In this document: one piece after another, positions 23,601 through 36,000 of the stretch
How the letters are laid out: each line of letters opens with the position of its first letter
Position numbering within the stretch: position 1 is the stretch's first letter
NCBI GenBank assembly: GCA_037367405.1
Contig: JAZKJV010000094.1
Coordinates: 62,001 to 126,000, forward strand
Origin: Ottelia alismoides
Taxonomy: Eukaryota; Streptophyta; Magnoliopsida; Alismatales; Hydrocharitaceae
Direction: 5' to 3'
Length of the DNA stretch: 64,000 bases
Made by a program: the position numbers and the translations under genes
Notes under the pieces: model-generated
Database searches by the model: none
What the model saw: the letters and a program-made list of their open reading frames with translations, nothing else
Told to the model about the DNA's origin: nothing

Positions 23601-24324
23601 AAATCATCTGTACAAAAACGTATTTTTGGGTGGTACTCTATAGATATAAAATACCGCATTTTATCTTTTATAATTTTTTTGTCATTTTTTAAAGAGAGAA
23701 AAATCAAAATAAAAATTACAAAAAATATGAGAAAAATATTACACTTAATCTAATTTTTTGGATTTTTAATAATGAAGAAAATAAAATGATAAAATACAGG
23801 GGCAAAACGGTCAATTTGTACAATATACAAAAGGGGCCCAAAACTCAAGTTTTGCATATGAGCTCCGATTTTAATAAAATTGGTCTTGTTTCGAAGGTCT
23901 CTGAATGTATATTACTTTAAAAGTGAGTAGACCTAATTCGGAGGTCGTATGAGAGAGATATGTGTGTTTTAAGGGCTAAGGTCTTCAAACTTGGGTTGGA
24001 GTTTTATTAGGTGATTTTACAAGTTAGTATTTTTTTGACATTTTTCTTTAATTAGTGTTAGTAATATATACACTATGGAGTTGATTTTATTGGATTCGGA
24101 GTTAGTATAAAATATATACAAATAAGGTATTTTATCTAATATACAAGTGAATATTTACAAGTGAATTTGGCTTCTTATTTAATGCCAGTATGAATACTAA
24201 AATGCAGATATTATGCTTGCATGCATGAATGCTAATTTTACAATATAAAGTGAAATATGCATCTATTTACTCGGGAACAAGACTCTATTTTCAACTTTTA
24301 GAGTGATGAATCACAGATTCATCA
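20656..24324 (-). repeat. 5' LTR (right copy) of the complete element
   Basis: It starts TGACGAACC beside the PBS and ends GATTCATCA before the TTGGG duplication. It is about 3.67 kb, matching the left copy closely, including the GC-rich block (about 21896-22610), the GATGATG tract (about 22690-22870) and the stem-loop (23541-23581). Confidence 0.9.
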
Positions 24325-24329
24325 TTGGG
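24325..24329. repeat. Target site duplication TTGGG (right copy)
   Basis: This is an exact repeat of 8602-8606, immediately after the right LTR. Confidence 0.9.
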
Positions 24330-26237
24330 TTCGCCGGAGCGGAGCTCCGGCGAACTACGAACACTCGATTTTACACTAAAACTAAGGTCTAATCACTAAT
24401 CTAATGGCATAAATAAAAAGCTGAAATTAAAAGCTACCTAAAAATGATAAATTGCGCAGCTCGAACCTTCTCAGGAGGAAAAGGAGCAGGACCATGCCGG
24501 AGCACGGCCGTGGGTACACCTCCTCCATCCTCGAGCCACCGTGGAGCTCAGGGGACCTTCCTCCCCCTGTCACGAGGATGCACACTATGCCAATATCCAG
24601 GGGCTTCATGATGATGAAAATGACCAAAAATGAGAAGGAAGGTGAAGGTCTTTATTTATAGACATGCTCGAGTACCCTTATTGACCGGCCAATATCAACA
24701 AATCGGAGCTATATACAATAGATCTAAGGCAGGGGCGTGTATGTACAATGATTTAAGAATATTTCGTCTGAAGGACGCGAGTGTGATAGATGGATGGTAT
24801 GGTCAGGAAAAATGGCGGAAAATTGGAAGACAGGACGTCTACGTCACTTCAGATGGCTAGAGGTCAAGTTGACCGAGGTCAACTTTCGAGAGGACCTGAT
24901 TGGTCCAGCTCAGCCCGCTACAAGACAAAGCAGGTTGGTTTAATCTTATTTAATTAATTAAAACTAGTAATTGATTTTATTAATTTTTATGTATAAAATA
25001 AAAAGTGTTTTTTTATTTTATGTAGTATTTTATTATGATTTTTATTTATTTTTTGATGTATTTTATGACAAATTTATTTTTAGTGACTTATTTATAGGTA
25101 TAATTACCTGTGTTTTGTGCAATTTTATTTTTATTTTATATATTTTTTTTATTTTTTTATTCTTTTATTTTATATATTTATAACTTATTTTTGTGAGTAT
25201 AAATATATTTTTATTTTATTTTTATGATGTTATTTGTACATCTCAATAAATATGTAAGTGTATTATATAGGTTTATTCATAGGTATTTTACCCATGTTTT
25301 ATGTATACTTATTTATTTTAATGTATTTTATTGAGTTTTATTTTAGTTTTATGTTTTTAATATAATGTGAATAACTTTATAAAAATATTAAAGGATAAAG
25401 AATTGAAGAATGCATCCATTTTTATTTACATGTATTAGCATAGGTATCTTGTCTATATAATTTATAGACTTATTTTATTTTATATTTCCTTTTTGGTTTT
25501 ATTCTAATTCTAATATGTGCATATATTAAGTATAATATTTACAAAAATCTAAAATTATAAATTTGATAAATAATGAATATTGAATATAATGAATATTTTA
25601 ATCGGGTAAACTGTACAATGAGGACCAAAAACCCAACTTCCACAGATTGACTCCAAAAATTATGAAACTACCTTCATTAAATAGCTCTTGAAAAGTTATA
25701 TACAATTAAAGATGTTTTGCTATGTTTTGAGTTTTTATTTAAAAGATATGGGTCTGTGAAGTTTGGTTTTTAGCTTTTTATTCTGGGTGTAAAATGAACA
25801 CTGTATATTATTTTTGTACAAACTCAATTTTGTATTTTTATTTACATTATTATCTACAACTTTCATATCAAAGTTTCTTCATTTGATGAATAAATAATAA
25901 AGAATAAAATAGGTGTCAAAAATGCATAATTAATGCATAAATAAATGAGGTATTTATTGTATTTTTGACCTTATCTTCCCCTACGTTATTCCTTGTCGAC
26001 CAACTCCATTCTGGACCTGGTCTCGGGGTTAGGGTCATAAAATATTTGCAATATTTTATTCTATTGTATTTTCTTCTCTTTATTCTATAATTTTGGCATT
26101 AAAAACCTTATTTTATATACAAATAATACAATAGATAATAGATGCTATTATGGACAAATTGAGGTTATTTACATGCATTTGCTAGGGTTTTTAAGGCCAA
26201 AATGATAGAATAAAGAATAATAAATGGAGATTCATCA
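24330..26237 (-). repeat. B-type LTR, second part
   Basis: This is the continuation of the LTR interrupted at 8606. It parallels 1490-3401, with the same order of a TTTATTTATAGACATG promoter-like segment, AT-rich tract, TTCCTTGTCGACCAA segment and terminal GAGATTCATCA. It contains no credible ORF. Confidence 0.55.
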
Positions 26238-26353
26238 ATGAATAGCCAACTAATCCTCCTAGAATTCTTCCTCTTTTCTTTCTGCGACCTTCTCATTGGG
26301 AGCTCCCAACTCCACACCTCCAAGGAGATCAAGCGTCTTCGATCTTCATGGGC

Positions 26354-26600
26354 ATGATGAATCTCAGATTCATCACTCTAAAAATGATGGATTAAGATCA
26401 AATCCCTAAAATTCATTAGCATTTCTTCATTTATTTTGCATAATTAGCATTCATGCATGTAATGATAAGAATTGTATTTTATCACTTATTATTGCACAAA
26501 ATAAGATGCCAAAAATCCCAGCCCAATTGACCTGTAAAATATCCTAACTTTCAGGATTTTTAACTAATTCATGATGTAGGTTGCTTGTTATTATTGCTGG
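26354..26600. repeat. Inverted relic of an LTR end
   Basis: TGATGAATCTCAGATTCATC followed by ACTCTAAAA is the reverse complement of the LTR terminus type seen at 12241-12266 (TTTTAGAGTGATGAATC...GATTCATCA). It is followed by GCATTCATGCATG sequence also found in that LTR. It shows that another related LTR once lay here in the opposite orientation. The far boundary is not visible, and 26238-26353 is unassigned. Confidence 0.4.
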
Positions 26601-26689
26601 AAAATAACATGGGTGAAGGAATACACTCCCATGGATGTGCGAAATTAGAGATTCAAGACTCCAAAGATCTGTTTTCTGCACAACACATC

Positions 26690-26695
26690 TTTATT
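26690..26695 (-). terminator. Candidate polyadenylation signal of the ABCG gene
   Basis: AATAAA on the minus strand lies about 335 nt downstream of the ABCG stop codon. Plant poly(A) signals are degenerate, so this is only the best-looking candidate in the 3' flank. Confidence 0.3.
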
Positions 26696-27029
26696 TCAGC
26701 TTGAGTTTGTCACATGCGTTGTCAATTTGCCTTCACATGGCTCCTTTCTTTACAGTCGCTGAAGAGATCCTTAAACAGTTAAAACGAAAGTTTGCGCAAA
26801 AAGGAAAGTCCAATATGCAACATGTAGAGCCCAAACCAATCCAATTATCCATTCAGGTCACTTTTTTAACACAAAGAGTACTGATCATCAGCTCAATCTT
26901 ATGACCTAAACCTCTTGTATTTACAGCACCTCAATACAACAGGAGGGAGAGAAGAATTTGTATCTATGCATACTCTACACACCTGGTACACCTCCTAGAT
27001 GAGGAGCAAACAAGAGAGAAGACGTCAGC

Positions 27030-30000
27030 CTACCTTCCTTGGAAATTCAGAATTTTAATCGACAATGCGAACAAGACAGCAAACATCACCGGGAAAATGA
27101 CAACCATCACCGCAACAATACCGAGAAAATCACGCCTGAAACCAAAGTAATCCCGCACAAATTCGGCCACTGTTTCCCCAGTTTCCAACCTGTCTTGATA
27201 ATCGCCGAATTGAGAAACAACCAGACCGTATAATGTCCATGCAACAGGGCATGCCCAGTAGTACCAGCTCCACCATATGGGGATCCTCTGCATGAACCCA
27301 TAGTCAAAGTTGAGCGTATGTTTGAAGATAATTATCCATATTCAGCCAATGCAATTAGATGAGAACTTACAGTTTTTGGTATAAGAAATCCGGAGAAGAG
27401 ATTCCAAATACCATAAAATGCAGATGAAACAATGGCAGAAATGTTGTAGCTTGGAGTCAAGCCCACTGCCATCATACCATAGAAGGTGAAATACAGGAAG
27501 GTGAAGAACATGAAAAACAGGTACCAAAAGAATTTGATGGCACTCCAGTCGAAACCAATCATCGAGTAGACTACGATGCCATATATCAGAGTTTGGATCA
27601 ATATGTAGGGGATCTCGATCACGACCTGAGAATTCATTTGAAGTGTGTCAGATGAGTTCACACATAAAAGCAGAAGGCATCTCTCCCAAGTCCTGATGAA
27701 TGGTGCGTTCCAAACTAGGAAACAAAACAGAAATTCCATTGAACAGAATGATGGTCATCAAAGAAAAGGTCCTTAAACTATCACCTTCTTAGTTGAATAA
27801 AAATCTCATAAAGTATATATGAACCTGTGCAAATGCATACGGTAAAGCTGAATACATTCCAGCTGCTCTCTCCCTGTAGAATACAGTTCGCTCGATGCCC
27901 ACGACCGGCTGAACCGACGAGGCATTTTGGATTCCTATAAATAGAACAGCTGAATGCATAGATCCCATTGCGTTGAATAGATCCTGTCTCCTCGTCCTAA
28001 GAGGATGCCAATGCTTAAGCACCTTAGTTACAAGCAAATAACGATTCTCACGACAAACTGATGCATGGGAAAGTGGGAAAGAGATGTATACCTCCTAGAA
28101 CCGAGATCCCAGAATACGGTACCGAAGATCAATGCTATGAAGGTTGTGAAGAAGAATCTCACGGCGGTGTAGGAAGGATTGCGCCAGTAAGACCAGTTTT
28201 GCTTCCACAAACAGGCCACACACTGGGTCCAGAAGGATTGTGAGTACTGAGTATCAAAGTGGAGATCTTTTGAACCAGGGGAAGGTGTGCTTAGTTCTGT
28301 GATCAATGCTTTGTTCCTCCTACATGACAATTGGATATCGAGTTAGTCAAAGATAGCCTGATATCACCATCCATGATAAAAAAAGTATGAAATTATATTC
28401 TTCTTGAAGCACCTCATTTTTAAACGTAACAAAAAATTATGGACAAATACAAACCATTCCTATATGTTTGACAACAATGGTGGCTTAGATGTAAAACATG
28501 TGTGTGCTTGATATGTGCCTTGTTCCTTCACTTACAACTGGATCATACTCACTCGAATAGTTGCGATCTCTTGTATAGTTCTGCGAAGTCGACTCCTGAG
28601 GCCTGCTCCTGTGCCATTGTAGTCACTTCCAACATCCATGTTGCTGGGTTGTAACCGTCCCTTATTTTTTTAACTCCTTGGATACTCTGGTACAGAAAAT
28701 ATAGTATACATATTATGCATGTCGATAATCATTAGGATGGTAAGAATTTTGATTGCCGGTGTGATCCATGCAACCATTACTCTTTAAAATATTATATACA
28801 TCCCAACTTTGTTTTATAAAAAAGGACAAAAAACACCATGGCCTCCTCATCATAGAAGATAGTTTCCACATAAATTATTGGTCTTTTTTTTGGAAATACT
28901 AGATCTTCTCATTATATAGAAATTAATGGGAGACGGGCAACAAGTTGCGCTGCCAATCCCTTTTGGATGGCAAATCCAATCCTTCGAAACACAACATTCA
29001 TAGACCTAAGAATCCTAACATTGCTATGCATAATTTTTTGGAGCTCCACTGCTTCACTTGCCAAGAACCATATGTATCAAAATCATAGGAGATGAATACA
29101 TATTGATTGTCAATACATGTCTTCTCATGCTTAGCCACTTTAGCTGAGGTAGCTTTTTGTGCAGCGTATCCCGCAACAAAATCACTCTTTATCGGACCTA
29201 CCAATGGAGAAACTCCAGTCAAATCAACACACACATGTTTTCCTCCAACCCATCCAAATATTAAAACATCTGTTGGTCTAAAGTGTCGATCTCCCCTCTT
29301 GTGGATCAGTCAGAAAATTCACCGGCGCTTCTTTTTTTGAAGCAACCCCTGCATGTCTGAGTACATCAAAAAGAACATCCCTAACAAAATCATGTCTATA
29401 TTTAAAACCTGGAAGTTCGCGACAATGAACAACATGCTCCCCAAAAGCATCTAAGCGGGATATGTGGCATACCGAGCAAGCCTCGTCTGTTGGGAATAGA
29501 GGAATCATGAAGCCGTACTTGAGAATAGTACGGTATTCAATGGGTGACATATGCATTGCAAGCCCCTCAATAGGAATGGCAAGAAGGGAATCTTGAGCAT
29601 GTTCAGCTTGTAAACAACGAAACATTATTTTTTGTCTAGCGGTCATGTCAAACTCAACTTCCATTTCTTTTACGATTTTGCTAAAAAAGGAACTCGCCAA
29701 AGCATTCCGGGCTTTAGGGGGGACGGTATCCTTAATAGCAAAATAGATGGAAGTGCGACACGTAAGCTTTCCAAAGCATTTAGAAAATCAGAATCCATAG
29801 CATGAATCCCGCTATCTCTAAAAAGATCTATTCTGATTAAGATCTGAAGTCCCATAAACATCCCATTTCAAAAAATCACCCGCCAAATTGATGAAACCAT
29901 ATGTATTGCTCCACGTAGTGAGTGAGCTCAGAATAAATCGTTGTTGCAAGGACCTTCTACTACGAGATCTTCTATCCCTCCTGTTCATGGGTCTGAAAAC

Positions 30001-33000
30001 CTGTAGGGTGCAACGAACAAGAAGCAACAATCTCACCCAAGCCTGTAATGACCCCGACCCAACGATAACTTGATGCAGAACTGCTTTCAAAGCATAAGAG
30101 AAAGCGAAATGACAACTTGGAGGAATACTCTTAACGGTGGTGATCGAATGCTTGAAAATATAATCAAGGAGCGTACCATCAATAATAAACCCATCTATGA
30201 CATCAGGTACAACAAGTAGGATGGGTCTCAAAATGCTAAAAATGTGCCCTTGAACTACCCCCGCATCATCTATAACTCGAACAATACCATCGCCATGATG
30301 GCAAGCAAGACACACAACTTGTATCTTCATGCACCTCCCGCACAACCACTAATCCAGGACCCTCAAGGTCCCTTCTACGACAAGATATAGATCAAGATCA
30401 ATCGTGATGATGCCCTGCAAAACAGAAGCCCGATCATCACTGGAAAGATGCATCCTTTTAATATGGGAGATTAAACGTGTAATCTCTTTGCTCCCTTTCC
30501 TACCATCCAGGTAATAATGGAAGTTCCAAAAAGGACATACCGATCCACCTGGACGATGTGATGCACATGAAATCTCTGCAGAACAAGATCGTGATAGCTC
30601 ATGATGAGTTTGATGCGCGGGCACAAGCTAAAGGAGGAATATCTCCTTCTTCCAAGTCAGACAAAGTAGAGGCCCTCCCGATGGGTGGAGGGGACATCTT
30701 CGAAGGCGGCGGGGACGTCGGGCTCCATTCACAATTATAGAAAATCTGATTTAATGAAAGGTTCCTGGAGTTCTGATTGGATTGCGAGTGATTATCAGAA
30801 TACCTATTTAAATGGATACTTTTTGGGGGCTGTATTAATCCCCATAAACTGAAATGAGAATCTCATTTTAGGAAGGCTCTCTATAGAGAGAAAGGGAAAG
30901 ATGTAGTCTAAGTTTTTCACATGGTTGAGATTGTTATCTCTTTCATTGGTATCGATGTAATGCCTTCTACCAATACACATAGATATATGTTGCAAATGGG
31001 GACAAAGTTGAGGAAGATGTTGGCATGCATAGCAGGGCATGAAGGAATCATGAGAGGGAAGTGTCAGTGACATAATGTGGCTCCCCGACTGGTAATAGGA
31101 TGTGCATTAAGAGGCGGTACAAGCATGACGAAAGATGCACAATGGTGGTGCATGTTGGTTCAACGTCCATGAGAACATAAGAAATGAAACCACAATAGAG
31201 CCATCATGGAATACATGCACTATAGTGCATGTGCAAGCGAGGAGACAATGCATTAGGGTCGTGGTGATTGATGTGTGGAAAAAAACCTCACATGGAGACA
31301 AAGCATATGATCGATACCAACTCCAATAATCGAATGAGAAACTTACAGATAAAACCATGAACAAGATAGTTCAAATGAGATCCAAACTTGAGGTTTACTC
31401 ATGGTCTTCCAGTATGCAAGATGTACAAGTATTAGGAATACTCGAGGGTGATGTGATCTTCATGGGTTGTATACCATGACACTTTCATTCCAAGGGAGTG
31501 ATGAAAATGATTTGGATTTTAATGACTCTGCTCAATAGACTATTTATTTAATCTTAGTCTAAAGGTTGAACATTGACCTGAATAAGATTCATATACAATG
31601 AGAAGATGTGAACATTATCAAATATAATCAGACATCTCTGAGAGGTCTTATAGATTTGGATATGAGATTATATCTCATTATCTAAGTCACTATACATGAC
31701 ATCATACAATCGTCTTGTCCTTATTTCCAAGTATCCATGGAGAAGCACATTGACTTAGAAAGAGTTCAATGATTGTTCCATCAGAGACAGATCTGAGTAT
31801 TGAGCAATGAGAAGATATTGGGATGATTAAATTGGATTTTATAGTCTTGGATAACATTATCCCCGATAGTGTAACCCACAGTACTCCAAGAATAATGTAG
31901 ATAAGAGTCACATTGTTTCTTGATATGTGCAGAGAGGATTCCGAGATAATTAAATTGAATTTAGTTATCATGGATAAGATTAATGTGGATAGTGTTACCA
32001 TAATAATCATGGATGGTGTAGATAAGATCAGCATTATCCTATTGAGACTTGATTGTGAATAGTATTCACAAATTGAATATTAATGTGAGTTGGATTCACA
32101 TTATACAATTAATGTAAATTAGATTTACATTTATTTTTGAACCTATGAATATGATTCATATTTTGGATGGCTTATTTTTAATTATCGTAGATAATTTAAA
32201 ATTATTTATTGATAATTAATTTTCAAATTTCATCAAGAAGAAAGAGATAATAATTGAAGAGATAAAAGGCAAAACAAAAGAGATAATGCAAATTAAAAGG
32301 GGACCTCCTAGGTGTGTCCCATCATAGGGATGTTCCCTCTAATTTAACATTATCTCTTGTTTTTTTCTCTTTTTTATCCTCTTCTTTTGATTGTTGATAA
32401 AATTGAAGATGATATTTTATGTAAAAGAGTTTATAATATTTATCAACTTTTATCCTCAACTTGTTGAGGAGCTCAATTAATCTTGATCATTCATTCAACA
32501 ATTAGATTGCAATCCTAAAGGTTCGAAAAAGAATATAAAGAGAGACAGTGCATGCCTTAAGGAGTTCAAGAGTAGAAAACACCAAGTCTCTCTCTCTCCA
32601 CACGTCAACCTCTCTCTCTCTCCCTCTGACCATCCCCAACCTCAGGGCCATCCACCCCACACATAGGTCGTCCCCTCTGTGAGCACCCTACCGTCGTATT
32701 GTCGGATCAATTCAATCAAATCTCGCGTGGACGATCTTCTTCTTCGGTGCCTCATGCTCTTGAAGAAGGAAGAGGATTTTATTCGACGAAATCATGAGCG
32801 ATCTCTCTCAGATCATCTCATTGGATTGAGAGAAGCACACTTCATCCTTGCGTCCGCAGGTGTTGTCTCCGTCAGATCGGACTTGAGACAAGATCATGCT
32901 TCAGAGGTATATTTTAATCTCGTGTAATCATGATGGAATGGGTTGGGAATGCTTCTCAATCCATGTGGTCTCATCGAATTTTTTAAAATTTCCACTGCTA

Positions 33001-36000
33001 TCGTGATTCGTACGATGAGTCTCTTTTGATCGGATTTGATTCAATCTCCATGCTTCCTTGATGCGTGAGGCCAAACACCTCCCTTCACGTACCACCGGGA
33101 CAGATAGGGTGTTGTGCACCCATTATTTCTACGGAAGTGTCGAAAACCTTTGTTTCTGAAGGCTAAGCATGGAGGGTTGTACAATCCACATGTTTGATCT
33201 CACTTGGTGCAAGAGGCCAACAAAGGTATCCTCATTCTACCCTTATCCAGTTCCTCTTGGGTTGAATCTTTTATCTCTTTTTCCTATTGTTGGTTGGAGT
33301 TGAAGGTTTTTTCTGTGGCCAAGTTTTCTGCATCTATTAGCTGTGAGTTATCCAGATTTGCCTGGAAGTTTTTTTGTCTCTTGGCTTCTTGCGTGGTGGA
33401 TTATTTTTGTTGGTATACTTATTGTTTTCTTGATGGCAATGGAAGACAATAATGATATTGGAGGGGGGAGGGCAATACATAAAGGACTATTACCCTGTTC
33501 AAATAATGACCGTCAAGATAACGAAAGCGAATTTTATTTTGTGGTTCGCTGCGATTGAGATGGCAATTGCAAGCCAGGGACGAATCGGATATATCAATGG
33601 CCTCGCTTATAAGCCTGATGATAGTGGGGATGCCTTGTGGGAGAAATGGTACCTCGAAGACATCAAAGTAAAAACTTGGATCGTGAACTTAGTCTCCAGT
33701 GAGATACAACACCTAATTCCCCGAATGAGGCCGGCACAATGTATGTAGATGGTTTTGGAGAGAAAGTACAGTCAGAGAAAGAAGGACCTACGGATTTACC
33801 AACTAACTCAGGAGATATACAATCTCCATGAGGGGTTATGTGCATGCTTATTATGATGCATTGATGTCTAAATGGGAAGACTTAGATTACCACTCTGAAG
33901 AATCATGAAAATGCAGCACATATCAGAATTCTTTCAAGGATAGAGAATGGAAGAACATGAACTTCATCTTTCTTGGTGGTCTGAGCCAAGAATTTGGAAG
34001 TGCTAGAAGACAGATATTGAGATCTACTACTATTCCTAGTATTCAAGATGTCTACCATCAGATTGAAGCTCAGGAACAAAGAAGGCTGCTGAATGGTTCT
34101 CCTGTGGAAGTCATGAATATGGAACATCCACGCTCATATCTTGAGGAAACAATGGAGGAAAGCAGAACATAAAGTGCTCTCACTGCAAAAAGTCCGGCTA
34201 TACTGCCGAGTACTGCTGGGAACATCTAGAGAAGAGACATGTAAGGAAGGTCTGATCAGATAAACAAGAAGATTGTGGCTAGTATCTCATATCATATTGG
34301 TAGCGAAAGGAAGAAGATTACTTCAGACCAGATCCATGAACTTCAGACCTATATCAACACGATAAGCACTCACGGGGGAAGAATTCTGATGAAGCCTAAA
34401 TTAATAATAGTGCACTTCTACTTAACAATTAGGCTTGTGAAGGGGTCTAGGAAGGAGAGTTCAGTGATTCTTTTTCCTACTCTAACCCATGTCCCTCCTC
34501 TTCATATGGAAACCAAGCCTTCTTCTCTCCCTTGGCTTCCAGTCTCTAACTCTAGTCTTTCTATCCCACAAGGGATGCATACCCAGTGCGAGACTGACCT
34601 GCCTGCTTACCTCTCAACTCCACCGGGGGCTTGTTGGAAAAAATACGTAGTCTCGGGAAGGGAAAGAGAGATAAGGAAGGGTAATTAGACTAGTTATCAT
34701 TAGGATATATCAATACTTGGTCTTTCTTACTGCTTCCTCCATCTCATAATAAGAAGTCACTGCATCCTAGACCTAGCTATCATCACGGGCTTAGTCCCAT
34801 AACTACATTGCATTGCCAGAATCCATGTTGTATATTTGAAACAAGTTGACCTCCTTGCTTCTCTTCTCTCATGGTACAACCATCTTCCCACTAGAGACAA
34901 AATGTAGGACTGGTGCCAACAATTCATCATGGAAGAAAGGACTCACCGAGCCGGTATCACTAACTAATACTAATATAACTAAAGCTAATACTGATTACTA
35001 ATATAATAGAAAAGAACGGTTTTTTTTATATACTTTCCCCGGTTCTGTTGCTACCGCGATCCTTACGCAATCGATCGGATCATATAGATATTAGATATCC
35101 CTTATTCAACACAACATATGTCATCGAAAGAATCTCGAACGACTCACCAAAGCACGAAAACCATGATATTTTAGAAAATGGATTCCTATTTGAAGAGTGC
35201 ATAACCGCATGGATAAGCTCACGCCAACCCGTTCATTTTGGATCCAATTCAGAATTTTCCTTGGGAGGGGGAAGAAATTGGAATGTAAATATCGATTCAT
35301 ACAAAGGAAAAGATTCTCTATTGATTCAAACACTATACCTATACGACAGGGATAGAGGAAGAAGAAAAAAAATAAATAAAATAGAAGAACCCATATTCCA
35401 AATGAACAAATTCAAACTCGAAAAGGATCTTTCTGATTCTCGAAAAATGAAGGGCAAGGGGATTGATCGAGAAAGATCTCCCATATAATATGAGAAAACC
35501 ACATACATAGAAATTGATGGCTATTTCATTTAGGAGAAGATTTTTGATGGGTGATTTTGTCTTCCTTTTATCAAATCGGAAGCTGAGATGGCAACGACGG
35601 TCTTCCTACAATGCACCGTGAGATGACTGTAAGCAACTTGGGTATGACTAACATCTATACTATCTAGATTAAACGAACCCAAACAGATCTTCGGCGTGAA
35701 TCCATTTAATTCTCGCCGCTATAAATGTTGCACACTTCACCTTTCTTAACAGAAAAAGAGAAAAACCCAGCCGCTTGAGAGAGGCCTCTAGGTTATCGTA
35801 TGAAAGGAGTACTTCCTCTCATAGAAGAAAAATGTCTGCGGATTCTCCCTCTCATGCAAGAGGATTTCCATGTGGACCATCAAAAGATTTGTGTTGTTTG
35901 CATTTCTACAATATCAATGAAAGGAAAGATGTAATATACACAAAATTAAATATGAAACTACATTATCTTTGATTACCTCAAAGTAGTTGATTAACTGAGA

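Larger units (their letters stand above)
8607..24324 (-). mobile_element. Complete non-autonomous Ty3/gypsy-like LTR retrotransposon
   Basis: The element is 15.7 kb, flanked by TTGGG duplications, with LTRs at 8607-12266 and 20656-24324 that look nearly identical by eye. In the minus-strand reading the 5' LTR is on the right. An 18-nt tRNA-Asp-type PBS lies 2 nt inside it, and a purine tract adjoins the left LTR at 12267. The PBS type and the large LTRs fit the Athila/Tat branch of plant gypsy elements. The 8.4-kb interior contains leader ORFs and a retropepsin-like remnant, but I find no reverse transcriptase, RNase H or integrase motif, so it must have moved using proteins supplied elsewhere. 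The close LTR similarity implies recent insertion. Confidence 0.85.
28687..35976 (-). other. Giant intron 19 of the ABCG gene
   Basis: The intron lies between codon 1090 (…NYFE) and SIQGVKK, in NBD2 downstream of Walker B. The other introns are about 80-1100 bp. Its ends keep GT (35976-35975) and AG (28688-28687), and the coding frame is intact across it. It holds an RT-family relic, a Copia gag relic, a plastid-like fragment and about 2.4 kb of AT-rich sequence (30750-33200). I can assign no gene in that last part; a CT-rich run lies at 32586-32626. Confidence 0.9.

Noticed and set aside
29278..29700. ORF in intron 19 as a missing ABCG exon
   Set aside because: The product belongs to a retrotransposon-like family, not to ABC transporters. 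Exons 19 and 20 already join in phase.
35048..35488. 146-codon ORF in intron 19 as a protein gene
   Set aside because: It follows plastid-like spacer sequence, and the reading frame depends on an internal deletion. Not a known plastid protein.
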